From Bacteroidales bacterium (GTDB lineage: Bacteria; Bacteroidota; Bacteroidia; Bacteroidales; NBLH01): DNA of 15,515 nucleotides. The notes under the pieces were generated by a model that was not told the DNA's origin, ran no database searches, and saw nothing but the letters and a program-made list of their open reading frames with translations. The stretch covers positions 1 to 15,515 of the forward strand of contig JALSLF010000292.1 of assembly GCA_026988445.1 (NCBI GenBank), in the 5' to 3' direction. This document shows, in pieces, positions 6,963 through 15,288 of this stretch. Positions within the stretch are counted from its first letter, which is position 1, and every line of letters begins with the position of its first letter. The position numbers and the translations under genes are program-made.

Positions 6963-9900
6963 ATGGGTTTAAGTAATTTGTTCATAAAGTGGTTTGATTT
7001 AAGAAAGGAAGAAGGTCTGAAATTCACATTGTTGTTTTTTCATTCGTTTTTTCTAGGGCTATTTATTGCCTTTTACTTTGTGCCCGCTAACTCGGTTTTT
7101 ATTAAAAATTACGGCAGCGAACAATTACCTTTGGCTTATGTTGTTGCAGGTATAGCAGGCTACTTGATTTCTACTTTTTATTCATACATCCAAAAAAAAG
7201 TTGATAATAAAATATTATTTCTTGGGGCGGTGGTATTTATGTTTGTGATTACATTGCTTTCACGCTTTTCTTTGCATTATATTGATGAAAAATATTTAAG
7301 TTTCTTTGTATTTATATGGGCTTGGCCCTTTATTTCATTGGTCGGTATTGTTTCGGGTGGCTTGGCTTTGCAGTTTTTAAACTTGATCCAAGTAAAAAGA
7401 ATGTACGGCTTGATGAATATGGGCGGTGTAATTGCTTCTATTCTGGGGTACTTGGCTATTCCTATCCTGATGCCATATCTTAGCCATTCGTATGATTTGC
7501 TGTATATTGGGAACTTTGGACTTGTTGCAGCTGTGTTTATTTTGCTGTTTTTATATAAAACTTTAAATGTTTCGTCACAAAAAGAGGTTGTAAAGCAAGT
7601 TAGCGATTCAAATACTAAATTTTCGGAACTTTTAAAAGATAAATATTTTCGTCTGATATTTTTATCTGCGGTTTTTTCTATGATTGCCATTTATGTGGTT
7701 GATTTTGGCTTTTTATCTTCGGTTAAAGTTCGATTTACGGAAGAAGCACAAATTTCAAAGTATTTAGCATTAGTTTATGGCGGTTTAAAAATTGGCGAGT
7801 TGGCAATTTCTTATTTCTCCAGTCGATTATTAAGTAAATACGGTGTAAAACTTGGTTTAACCATATTGCCGGTAAGTATTACTTTAATTGTAGCCATTTC
7901 GCTCGGTGTAGGATTAATATATGGAGTGGCAACTATTGGTTTTTTAGCTTTAATGACTTTAAATAAATCAATGGAGCGTATTTTGCGCAGAGGATTAGAC
8001 GATCCGGCTTTTAATATTTTGTACCAGCCTTTGCCAAGTGGTCAAAAAATGGCTGTACAAGCAAAAGTTGGAGTGGTAATGCAGATTTCAATTGCTGTTG
8101 CCGGTTTAATTCTGTTTTTATCGAATTTAGTTTTAAAAACTCCGGATGGCTATCGTTTAGAGTATTACCCGATATTAATACTGCCTATATTGATTTTTTG
8201 GGTATTTGTTGCCCGCCGTTTATATCTTTCGTATAAAGTAAAATTACGTCAAATATTAATTGATATTAGCCGTAAAAAGAAACGCGATTCGGCACGGCAT
8301 TTTTACGGGAGTGAGTTTTTAACCAAAAAATTTAAAAAATTTAATGAAAAAGTCGTGCAGATGAGTGTAACACTACTCTCTGAAACCAATCCCCGTGTTA
8401 TGGAGCCTTATGCGGCAAGTTTAATGAATATGAGAAACACGATTATTAAACGCGCTATATTAAGTAAAATAGATCCATCTTGGCGGACACGTATATTGCA
8501 TACGGTTAAAAAAATATATATCACCGATAAATCGGAAGAAATTCGGAATCTTGCTTTTAAGGCAAAAAATATTTTGGATTTTAATAATCTTAAAGAAATT
8601 GATCAAAAAGAGGTAAATGAACTAATTGAATCTTGGACATTCGGTGATAAACTGTTAATTGAGAAATTGCTTGTTAAAGGTTTAATCCCATACGATGATA
8701 AACTGATTTCCCGTTTATTAAATGATAATGACCGTATTATAAAAAGTGCAGCAATTAATCTGGCAAGTAAAAGTAAATCGCAAAGGCTGGTTAGACGTTT
8801 AATCGATTTGGTTAAATCAGAAGAGTATTATCATGTTGCAGGAGAAGCTTTGTTAGAAGTGGGCGATAAAGTATTGAATGATTTGGAAATATTTTTCAAA
8901 AGAGACTATGAACCCAAAGTTTTGTTCCGTGTAATTGAAATTATGGCAAAAAACGGTTCTAATAAGGCAAAATCTATTTTAGTAAAATATCTTGATTATC
9001 CCGATAGAAGTGTTCAACAAGAAGTAATTTCCGGTTTGTATTTTTGTAAATATCAAGCCGAAGAAAAAGAGCAGGTTTTGGTAAAAAAGAAATTAGAGAA
9101 TGTTATTGATAACATTTTATGGATATATGCAAGTACCCTTGATATTGAAACAGAAAGAAACACTTTGAAAATTGTTCAGGCCTTGGATTTAGAGCGGGAG
9201 TTTAATTTTGAAAACTTATTTAAATTACTTAGCTTCTTGTATGAGCCGCGTATTGTTAATCTGATTAAAAAGAACATAATCGGTAAAAATACAATTTTTG
9301 CCATTGAAATTATTGATAACTTTATCAGTCAGGATATTAAACAATTGCTGATTCCTTTATTTGATGATATTCCGTCAAGTCAAAAAATTAAAAAGTTAAA
9401 CTCATTTTTCCCGCAAGAAAGAATGAAGTTTAGAGACCGTTTGCGTAATATTATTACCCAAGATTATAATAAAGTAGGTCCGTGGACAATGACCAAAGCT
9501 ATTGATTTGCTTGGGCGTTTGCATACAAAAAAGAAATCGGCGGTTGAGCAAACCGACAAAACCCGCTCGTATGATGATATTAAAGTTTGGACACCGGAAA
9601 GTGTAAATAAAGTTTTGAACCGTATTCGCCGTAGTGAAATGCCCGATGAAATTTTTGTTTGTTTGTTTCATACCGATGAACTGGTTTATTCAACGGCAGC
9701 AAAAATTATTTACGAAGAAAATCCGGTAAAATGTGCCGATTATCTTGAAAAAATGACGGATAAAAAGAAACAATTGCTTAATGATTTGTCTAACGACGGT
9801 TTTGTTATTGCCGAACGGATTAAGTATTTGAAAAAACACCCTATGTTTTTCAGTGTGCCGGAAAATCATTTGGCAAAATTAGCAAAATTAGTAAGCGTAA

Positions 9901-10199
9901 AAATTCTTAATCCCGATGAAGAAATTTCTATTCAAAATAAGGAAGGTGCCGACAATGTGATAATTGTATTAAGGGGTGAATTAGAAGCTGTTGTTGCTGA
10001 TAAAAACCTTGAAAAACAAAGCTTTGGGAAAAATGAGATTATAACTTCCGGCATTAATTTAAAAGAAGATATTCAACAGCTGAAAAGTAAAAGCAAAACC
10101 ACCTTATTACTTGCCCGTAGGTTTGATTATTACAATCTTTTGGTAGATGAAACCGAAATAATGCAGCATATTTTTGAAGAAGTTTCGGGTGATGATTGA
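6963..10199 (+). CDS. Large fusion protein: multi-helix (MFS/ATP-ADP-translocase-like) transporter, HEAT-like repeats, degenerate cyclic-nucleotide-binding domain
   Basis: A complete 1078-residue inner-membrane protein. Residues about 15-425 form some 12 hydrophobic helices in two blocks, separated by a charged loop near residues 200-225. The pattern resembles the major facilitator superfamily and the Npt/TLC nucleotide-transporter family. A very basic stretch (RKKKRDSARHF) starts the cytosolic part. Residues about 470-950 are helical and charged, with HEAT-like units such as LISRLLNDNDRIIKSAAINL and LVKYLDYPDRSVQQEVISGL. Residues about 959-1075 (HPMFFSVPENHLAKLAKLV, then ILNPDEEISIQNKEGADNV, then IIVLRGELEAVV) match the beta-roll start of the CAP/cNMP-binding fold. 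The phosphate-binding cassette is degenerate: FGKN at 1021-1024 replaces FGE, with no clear following arginine. Binding of cAMP or cGMP is therefore doubtful. The substrate is unknown. It follows the Nramp pair by 54 bp, suggesting related transport roles. Confidence 0.82.
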   Translation: MGLSNLFIKWFDLRKEEGLKFTLLFFHSFFLGLFIAFYFVPANSVFIKNYGSEQLPLAYVVAGIAGYLISTFYSYIQKKVDNKILFLGAVVFMFVITLLSRFSLHYIDEKYLSFFVFIWAWPFISLVGIVSGGLALQFLNLIQVKRMYGLMNMGGVIASILGYLAIPILMPYLSHSYDLLYIGNFGLVAAVFILLFLYKTLNVSSQKEVVKQVSDSNTKFSELLKDKYFRLIFLSAVFSMIAIYVVDFGFLSSVKVRFTEEAQISKYLALVYGGLKIGELAISYFSSRLLSKYGVKLGLTILPVSITLIVAISLGVGLIYGVATIGFLALMTLNKSMERILRRGLDDPAFNILYQPLPSGQKMAVQAKVGVVMQISIAVAGLILFLSNLVLKTPDGYRLEYYPILILPILIFWVFVARRLYLSYKVKLRQILIDISRKKKRDSARHFYGSEFLTKKFKKFNEKVVQMSVTLLSETNPRVMEPYAASLMNMRNTIIKRAILSKIDPSWRTRILHTVKKIYITDKSEEIRNLAFKAKNILDFNNLKEIDQKEVNELIESWTFGDKLLIEKLLVKGLIPYDDKLISRLLNDNDRIIKSAAINLASKSKSQRLVRRLIDLVKSEEYYHVAGEALLEVGDKVLNDLEIFFKRDYEPKVLFRVIEIMAKNGSNKAKSILVKYLDYPDRSVQQEVISGLYFCKYQAEEKEQVLVKKKLENVIDNILWIYASTLDIETERNTLKIVQALDLEREFNFENLFKLLSFLYEPRIVNLIKKNIIGKNTIFAIEIIDNFISQDIKQLLIPLFDDIPSSQKIKKLNSFFPQERMKFRDRLRNIITQDYNKVGPWTMTKAIDLLGRLHTKKKSAVEQTDKTRSYDDIKVWTPESVNKVLNRIRRSEMPDEIFVCLFHTDELVYSTAAKIIYEENPVKCADYLEKMTDKKKQLLNDLSNDGFVIAERIKYLKKHPMFFSVPENHLAKLAKLVSVKILNPDEEISIQNKEGADNVIIVLRGELEAVVADKNLEKQSFGKNEIITSGINLKEDIQQLKSKSKTTLLLARRFDYYNLLVDETEIMQHIFEEVSGDD

Positions 10200-10229
10200 T
10201 TATCTTATCCGTATCTGCAAAGAAAAAAA

Positions 10230-10259
10230 TTGTAGCTAAGAAAATTTGTTGTAACTTTG
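10230..10259 (+). promoter_or_regulatory. Bacteroidota-type promoter of the lipoprotein gene
   Basis: TTG at 10230-10232 and TAACTTTG at 10252-10259 fit the -33 (TTG) and -7 (TAnnTTTG) consensus exactly, with a 19-nt spacer. Transcription should begin near 10266, leaving a leader of about 67 nt before the ATG at 10333. This is the best promoter in the window and makes the lipoprotein a separate transcript from the transporter genes. Confidence 0.6.
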
Positions 10260-10332
10260 TTAGAAAGTATGTAATAATGATAGAATTTAAAGAATGCATA
10301 AATAATAATTATTAATCTTTAACTTATGTTCT

Positions 10333-10920
10333 ATGAAAAATATGGTGTTTTTTTTTCTTATCATAATGCTTTTTGCATGTGATAAAAACGAGCCGAAAAA
10401 TGTTCTTGACGGGAATTGGGAATTGGTAAAAATAGAACTGTATAAATATTCTTCTGATGATTATACAGGAGATTTGTCAAAGTTTATAATGAATTTTGAT
10501 GGAGAAAAATTAAAATATACTTCTTTGAGGGTAGTAAATTGGGATGATACCACATATTATTCCCAAAAAGAATTCTTATACAATTTAAAATTGGAAATTA
10601 ATGATCATGTTGTGGTTAAATGTTATAAAAAGGATATTTCAACAGGAATTGAAAAAGATTCAAGTTACACGATTGATTATGAGGAAGGTAATTATGATTT
10701 TACCTTCATAGAAGGAGAAAAATATGATTTGAAGTTTGAGTTTGGAATAAATGATTTTTATATCATTGGTGTATCTGATTCTGATGAGCGTAATGTTTTA
10801 TATTCAAATAAAAATGAGATAGTAAATGATAGCTTAAAACTGTCTTTTTCTCAAACAGATTATCAACCTGCTAGCCATCAAGTTTCTTATGAATATATCT
10901 TTCATAAAGTTTCAGATTAA
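10333..10920 (+). CDS. Small predicted lipoprotein, lipocalin-like start, function unknown
   Basis: A 195-residue protein starting with a basic tip and a hydrophobic run (MVFFFLIIMLF) that ends in the lipobox LFAC, with C16 the expected lipidated residue. It should therefore be exported and anchored in a membrane, probably facing the periplasm. The mature part begins DKNEPKNVLDGNWELVKIEL; the GNWELV opening and the alternating strands that follow resemble the lipocalin-like domains common in Bacteroidota lipoproteins. The rest is rich in Asp, Glu, Lys and Tyr, with predicted beta strands and no catalytic motif. It has its own promoter at 10230-10259. Its 3' end converges on fadH with 50 bp between stops. 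No specific function can be given. Confidence 0.85.
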   Translation: MKNMVFFFLIIMLFACDKNEPKNVLDGNWELVKIELYKYSSDDYTGDLSKFIMNFDGEKLKYTSLRVVNWDDTTYYSQKEFLYNLKLEINDHVVVKCYKKDISTGIEKDSSYTIDYEEGNYDFTFIEGEKYDLKFEFGINDFYIIGVSDSDERNVLYSNKNEIVNDSLKLSFSQTDYQPASHQVSYEYIFHKVSD

Positions 10921-10942
10921 TAATTTTTGGGTTTTCGTATAG

Positions 10943-10988
10943 TTGGCAGCTGCAATAACAACACTAAACTTTATAATTCAGCTGCCAA
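10943..10988. terminator. Possible bidirectional terminator hairpin between convergent genes
   Basis: TTGGCAGCTG at 10943-10952 and its perfect complement CAGCTGCCAA at 10979-10988 can form a 10-bp GC-rich stem with a 26-nt loop. The right arm encodes the last residues of FadH (LAA of the C-terminus), so the stem straddles the fadH stop. No long T run follows on either strand, which weakens the case for a standard intrinsic terminator. Confidence 0.35.
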
Positions 10989-12992
10989 TCTACTACCTTG
11001 TTCAATAGCGCGTTTTGCATCCAGTTCTCCCGCTTCAAATGCACCACCTATTAAATGAACTTTTACACCTCTCTCTTTTAAAGGTTCATATAATTCGTTT
11101 ACACTGTATTGCCCGGCACAGATGATAATATTATCGGCTTCAATCAACTCGTTTTTACCATTTCGGGTAATATGTAAACCTTCATCATCTATTTTATTGT
11201 ATTGTACTGCGTTGAGCATACGTACTTTTTTACTCTTTAACGACAAACGATGCACCCAACCGGTAGTTTTTCCTAAACCGGCACCGATTTTTGTTTTTTT
11301 TCGCTGCATCATGGTAATTTCTCGCGGCGATGGTTCAATTTCCGGTTTTATTCCTTCAATACCCCCGCGGACTTCATTGTTTTCATCAATTCCCCATTCT
11401 TTTAAAAAGCTTTTAAGTGGTGTTTCTTGTTTTTTTGTGTGGGTAAGATATTCGGCAACATCAAAACCGATACCTCCGGCACCGATAATAGCTACTTTTT
11501 TACCTACCGGCTTTTTGTCTTTCAATACTTCAATGTAATTTAATACTTTAGGGTGATTTATTCCATCAATTTCAGGCTTTTTTGCTTGCACCCCTGTCGC
11601 GATAATTACTTCGTCAAAATTTGTTAAATCGTTAATAGTTGCTTTTGTGTTTAATTTTAGTTCAATATTGTTTTTTTCGATTTGTTTTTTGTAGTAACGC
11701 AAAGTTTCATGAAACTCTTCTTTGCCGGGAATTTCTTTGGCAATATTAAATTGTCCGCCAATTTCCGGATCAGCTTCAAATAATGTAACTTTATGACCAC
11801 GCTCGGCAAGTATTGTTGATGCTGATAGTCCTGCCGGTCCTGCACCCACAACAGCAATACTTTTTGCGTGTTTTACCGGTAAGTAGTTTAATTCGGTTTC
11901 ATGGCAAGCGCGTGGATTTACCAAACAGCTGGCAGTTTTTCGTGCAAAAATATGATCTAAGCAAGCCTGATTGCAAGCGATACAAGTATTTATTTCATCT
12001 TCTCTGCCTTCAGCAGCTTTATTAACAAATTCAGGATCTGCCAAAAATGGGCGTGCCATAGAAACCATATCTGCATCACCGTTTTCAAGAATTTGTTCGG
12101 CAATTTCAGGACGATTAATCCGGTTTGTTGTAATTAAAGGAATATTAACTTCTCCTTTCATTTTGCGGGTTACCCATGTAAAAGCTGCTCGTGGTACCAT
12201 AGTGGCAATAGTCGGTATGCGCGATTCATGCCAGCCGATACCGGTGTTTATGATATTTACACCTGCTTTTTCTAATTCTTTTGCCAAATAAACAACTTCT
12301 TCCCAAGAACTTCCGCCCGGAACCAAATCCAACATGGATAAACGAAAGATAATGATAAAATTTTCACCTGTGGCTTCTCGTACACGCCGTACAATCTCCA
12401 AAGGAAATTTTATACGGTTTTCATAAGAACCGCCCCATTCATCGGTACGTCTATTGGTTTTGGCTGCAATAAACTGATTGATAAGGTAGCCTTCCGAGCC
12501 CATAATCTCAACGCCATCGTAATTGGCATATTGAGCTAATTTAGCAGCCTTTGCAAAATCATCAATGGTTTTTTCAATACGCCGGCTGCTCATTTCCCAT
12601 GGTTTAAAAGGAGATATTGGAGCCTTCAATGCTGTGGGTGCAACTGCAAAAGGGTGAAAAGCATATCGTCCTGTATGAAGTATTTGCATACAAATTTTTC
12701 CATCGTATTTATGAACAGCTTCGGTTATAACTTTGTGCTTTTCGGCTGATTTTTTAGAAGCCATAGTGCTGGAAAAAGGAGCTACCATTCCGGCTTTATT
12801 TGGAGCAATTCCACCGGTTACAATTAAACCGACACCCCCTTGGGCACGTTCGCCAAAATAGGCAGCCATTTTTTCGTATCCTCCTTTAATTTCTTCTAAA
12901 CCGGTATGCATAGAACCCATTAAAACACGATTTCTTATTGTTGTAAAGCCTAAATTAAGCGGTTCAAATAATTTGGGAAATTTTGTATTCAT
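10971..12992 (-). CDS. fadH: 2,4-dienoyl-CoA reductase (FadH type), FMN/FAD/4Fe-4S enzyme
   Basis: A complete 673-residue protein, practically the length of E. coli FadH (672). It reduces 2,4-dienoyl-CoA with NADPH, clearing double bonds so that unsaturated fatty acids can enter beta-oxidation in the cytosol. Residues 1-330 are an old-yellow-enzyme TIM barrel binding FMN. MGSEGYLINQF holds Y169 and TGIGWHESRIPTIAT holds H255, the counterparts of the E. coli catalytic Tyr166 and His252. CIACNQACLDHIF with C337, C340 and C344, plus C356, forms the 4Fe-4S site. GAGPAG at 383-388 binds FAD and GAGGIG at 504-509 binds NADPH. Many long stretches match the E. coli enzyme as I recall it, so the call is firm. 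It diverges from an acyl-CoA synthetase gene across a 265-bp region with a palindrome, suggesting joint control. Confidence 0.95.
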   Translation of the reverse strand: MNTKFPKLFEPLNLGFTTIRNRVLMGSMHTGLEEIKGGYEKMAAYFGERAQGGVGLIVTGGIAPNKAGMVAPFSSTMASKKSAEKHKVITEAVHKYDGKICMQILHTGRYAFHPFAVAPTALKAPISPFKPWEMSSRRIEKTIDDFAKAAKLAQYANYDGVEIMGSEGYLINQFIAAKTNRRTDEWGGSYENRIKFPLEIVRRVREATGENFIIIFRLSMLDLVPGGSSWEEVVYLAKELEKAGVNIINTGIGWHESRIPTIATMVPRAAFTWVTRKMKGEVNIPLITTNRINRPEIAEQILENGDADMVSMARPFLADPEFVNKAAEGREDEINTCIACNQACLDHIFARKTASCLVNPRACHETELNYLPVKHAKSIAVVGAGPAGLSASTILAERGHKVTLFEADPEIGGQFNIAKEIPGKEEFHETLRYYKKQIEKNNIELKLNTKATINDLTNFDEVIIATGVQAKKPEIDGINHPKVLNYIEVLKDKKPVGKKVAIIGAGGIGFDVAEYLTHTKKQETPLKSFLKEWGIDENNEVRGGIEGIKPEIEPSPREITMMQRKKTKIGAGLGKTTGWVHRLSLKSKKVRMLNAVQYNKIDDEGLHITRNGKNELIEADNIIICAGQYSVNELYEPLKERGVKVHLIGGAFEAGELDAKRAIEQGSRLAAEL

Positions 12993-13093
12993 AATTATTT
13001 ATGTATCTTTAATTGCGAAAAAGCTACTGTATATGTAAAATTATTTTGTGAACTACAACACCGTTAAAAAATAAAATATACTCAAAACACAAA

Positions 13094-13225
13094 GTGCAGT
13101 GCTACGGTATGAGGGTCAAATTTAGAAAAATGATTTTATTTTTAAAAATATTATGCGTACATAATATTCTGTTTCGATATTTTTTTTTATTTTTATACCG
13201 TAGCACAGCTCTTAGAGTTGTGCAC
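13094..13225. repeat. Nested inverted-repeat structure between fadH and the acyl-CoA synthetase gene
   Basis: GTGCTACGGTAT at 13099-13110 is repeated inverted and without mismatch at 13195-13206 (ATACCGTAGCAC). Outside these, GTGCA at 13094-13098 pairs with TGCAC at 13221-13225. The right side also holds its own hairpin at 13203-13223 (stem GCACAGCTC, loop TTA, stem GAGTTGTGC, one G-T pair). A perfect 9-bp palindrome lies near the middle at 13147-13168. The outer arms suggest a small palindromic mobile or intergenic repeat of 132 bp. No second copy lies in this window. Confidence 0.6.
13147..13168. promoter_or_regulatory. Perfect palindrome, candidate operator between divergent fatty-acid genes
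   Basis: AATATTATG at 13147-13155 and CATAATATT at 13160-13168 are exact inverted repeats around a CGTA centre. A dyad of this length between two divergent lipid-degradation genes is what a TetR- or GntR-type fatty-acid repressor site would look like. It also lies inside the larger inverted-repeat unit and is AT-rich, so it may instead belong to that unit. Confidence 0.4.
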
Positions 13226-13257
13226 TACACTAATCTAAACTTATTAAAATTATAATT

Positions 13258-15030
13258 ATGCAGGCTACACGTATTTTTGACATTTTAGAGAACTATAAAA
13301 GTAAATACCCGAATAAAAAAGATGCTTTATCGGCTAAAGTAAACGGACAATGGGTAAATTACAGTAGTAAGGATTATATTGAAACCGCTAATTATGTAAG
13401 TTATGGGCTATTGAGTATGGGTTTTAAACCCCAAGATAAGATAGCCACAGTATCAAATAACCGTCCGGAATGGAATTTTATGGATATGGGAATGTTGCAA
13501 ATTGGTGTGGTGCATGTGCCTATTTATCCAACAATCAGCGAAACTGAATATGAGCATATTTTAAAGCATTCCGAAGCTAAAATGATTATTGTTTCGAGTG
13601 TTGAACTCTATGAAAAAATTAAGCCGGTAATTAATAAACTAGGTGGAATTGAGATTTATAGTTTCGATAAAATTGCGGGAGTAAAACATTGGTCTGAAAT
13701 TACAGAAATGGGTAAAAGTGCCGAAGGACCGGAATTGCGTGGCAAAGTGAAATTAATTAAAGATGATATTAAAAAAGAAGATTTAGCAACGATTATTTAC
13801 ACTTCGGGAACAACGGGCTTACCAAAGGGAGTAATGCTTTCGCATTGGAATTTTATGTATCAGGTACACAGAATAGATGATTTTTTAAATGTAGATAGTA
13901 GCCATAAAGCTCTAAGTTTCTTACCCTTGTGTCATGTATTGGAACGTATAGGAGGATATGTGTGGCAATATAGAGGCTTGGGTATCTATTATGCAGAAAG
14001 TATAGAAAAAATTTCGGAAAACATTAAAGAAATTAAACCACAAGCCTTTATTACCGTCCCAAGGTTGCTTGAACGAATTTATGATAAAATAATAGGTATT
14101 GGAAAAGACTTGGAAGGTGCAAAGAAAAATTTATTTTTTTGGGCGGTAGATTTGGGATTGCAATATAAAGATCACGGAAATAGTTTTGTTTATTTGGCAA
14201 AATTAAAGGTAGCTAATGCCTTGATTTTTAAAAAGTGGCGTGAGGCTTTGGGTGGAAATGTACGCTTGATTATAGCAGGAGGTGCTGCTTTGCAGCCACG
14301 TTTAGCACGAGTCTTCACCGCGGCTGGAATCCCTGTGCATGAAGGTTACGGATTGACGGAAACAGCTCCGGTAATTGCGGTTAATCGTTTTAAGTATCCT
14401 GAATTAATGTTTGGAACCGTAGGACCAAAATTGGGTGATGAACAGGAGATTAAAATTGCTGAAGATGGTGAAATTTTATTTAAAGGACCTAATTTAATGT
14501 TGGGCTATTATAAAGATGAAGAAAAGACACGTGAAGCCATTGATGCCGATGGTTGGTTTCATACCGGAGATATTGGTGAAATGGTAGGCAATAATTTAAA
14601 AATTACGGATCGTAAAAAGGAAATTTTTAAACTTTCGACCGGAAAATATGTTGCCCCGCAAGTGGTGGAGAATATTTTTAAAGAATCCTTGTTTATAGAA
14701 CAATTAATGGTGATTGGTGCTAATGAAAAATATACGGCTGCATTGATTTCACCGCATTTTGAATTTTTACATGATTGGTGCCATAAAAAGAAAATAAAAT
14801 TTAGAGACAATAAGGACTTAATTGAAAATCCACAAGTAATAGCCCGTTATCAGGAAGAGGTTGATTTTTATAACAAACGTTTGGGCAAAACGGAACAAAT
14901 TAAAAAATTTGAATTGGTTTGTGAAGAATGGACTCCGGACAATGGCGAATTATCTCCTACATTAAAACTGAAAAGACGTTTTGTTAAAGAAAAATATAAA
15001 CATAAAATTGAACGGATTTATAAAGAATAG
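13258..15030 (+). CDS. Long-chain fatty-acid--CoA ligase (AMP-forming acyl-CoA synthetase)
   Basis: A complete 590-residue member of the ANL adenylate-forming superfamily. It activates fatty acids with ATP to acyl-AMP and then to acyl-CoA at the cytosolic face of the membrane. The P-loop-like motif TIIYTSGTTGLPKGVMLSH sits near 179-197. GYGLTETAP near 363 is the A5 motif, GWFHTGDIGEM carries the ribose-binding aspartate, and ITDRKKEIFKLSTGKYVAP near 450 is the hinge and start of the mobile C-terminal domain. The form IFKLSTGKYVAPQ is typical of long-chain synthetases. The C-terminal lysine (LKLKRRFVKEKY) is in the expected place for a catalytic Lys. It is divergent from fadH, fitting a beta-oxidation role. 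The exact chain length is inferred, and the fadD symbol is withheld because several paralogues are usual. Confidence 0.93.
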   Translation: MQATRIFDILENYKSKYPNKKDALSAKVNGQWVNYSSKDYIETANYVSYGLLSMGFKPQDKIATVSNNRPEWNFMDMGMLQIGVVHVPIYPTISETEYEHILKHSEAKMIIVSSVELYEKIKPVINKLGGIEIYSFDKIAGVKHWSEITEMGKSAEGPELRGKVKLIKDDIKKEDLATIIYTSGTTGLPKGVMLSHWNFMYQVHRIDDFLNVDSSHKALSFLPLCHVLERIGGYVWQYRGLGIYYAESIEKISENIKEIKPQAFITVPRLLERIYDKIIGIGKDLEGAKKNLFFWAVDLGLQYKDHGNSFVYLAKLKVANALIFKKWREALGGNVRLIIAGGAALQPRLARVFTAAGIPVHEGYGLTETAPVIAVNRFKYPELMFGTVGPKLGDEQEIKIAEDGEILFKGPNLMLGYYKDEEKTREAIDADGWFHTGDIGEMVGNNLKITDRKKEIFKLSTGKYVAPQVVENIFKESLFIEQLMVIGANEKYTAALISPHFEFLHDWCHKKKIKFRDNKDLIENPQVIARYQEEVDFYNKRLGKTEQIKKFELVCEEWTPDNGELSPTLKLKRRFVKEKYKHKIERIYKE

Positions 15031-15108
15031 AGGGTATTGTAAAAATATTCTTGTTAAATATTGAAACACATCAGAACCAATAAAATCCGGATTAATAACA
15101 TATTAAAC

Positions 15109-15267
15109 CTAAATTGAGCGATTATGTACAAAAAGAAGTGCCAAGATATTGAGAATAAAAAGTTTAGAAAAAAAGTAAGAATACTTTTTGGTATTTGAGT
15201 CTTTTTTTGTAAATCTTTTTAACTCAATAGGTTGGTGCTTATTGAAGTAGATAATCGCTCAATTTAG
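15109..15267. repeat. 159-bp palindromic repeat, copy 2
   Basis: Same length and orientation as the copy at 2518-2676, differing at about 12 positions. The inverted ends are better here: 20 bp match exactly from 15106 against the complement of the right end at 15270 (AACCTAAATTGAGCGATTAT), and a further 3 bp match after one mismatch. The halves stay alignable for about 80 bp each, with few gaps, up to an apex AATAC-TTTTTG-GTATT. No clear target-site duplication flanks it. It lies between the acyl-CoA synthetase stop (15030) and the stop of the convergent membrane-protein gene (15289). Confidence 0.88.
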
Positions 15268-15288
15268 GTTCAATTAGAAAAGACAAGT

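Noticed and set aside
11122..12291. Several plus-strand frames inside fadH
   Set aside because: fadH is complete and matches its family along its whole length; these frames are its antisense shadows.
13203..13223. Hairpin considered as a terminator or small RNA
   Set aside because: It has no T run after the stem and lies upstream of the acyl-CoA synthetase start, where a terminator for neighbouring genes is not needed; it fits better as part of the larger inverted repeat.
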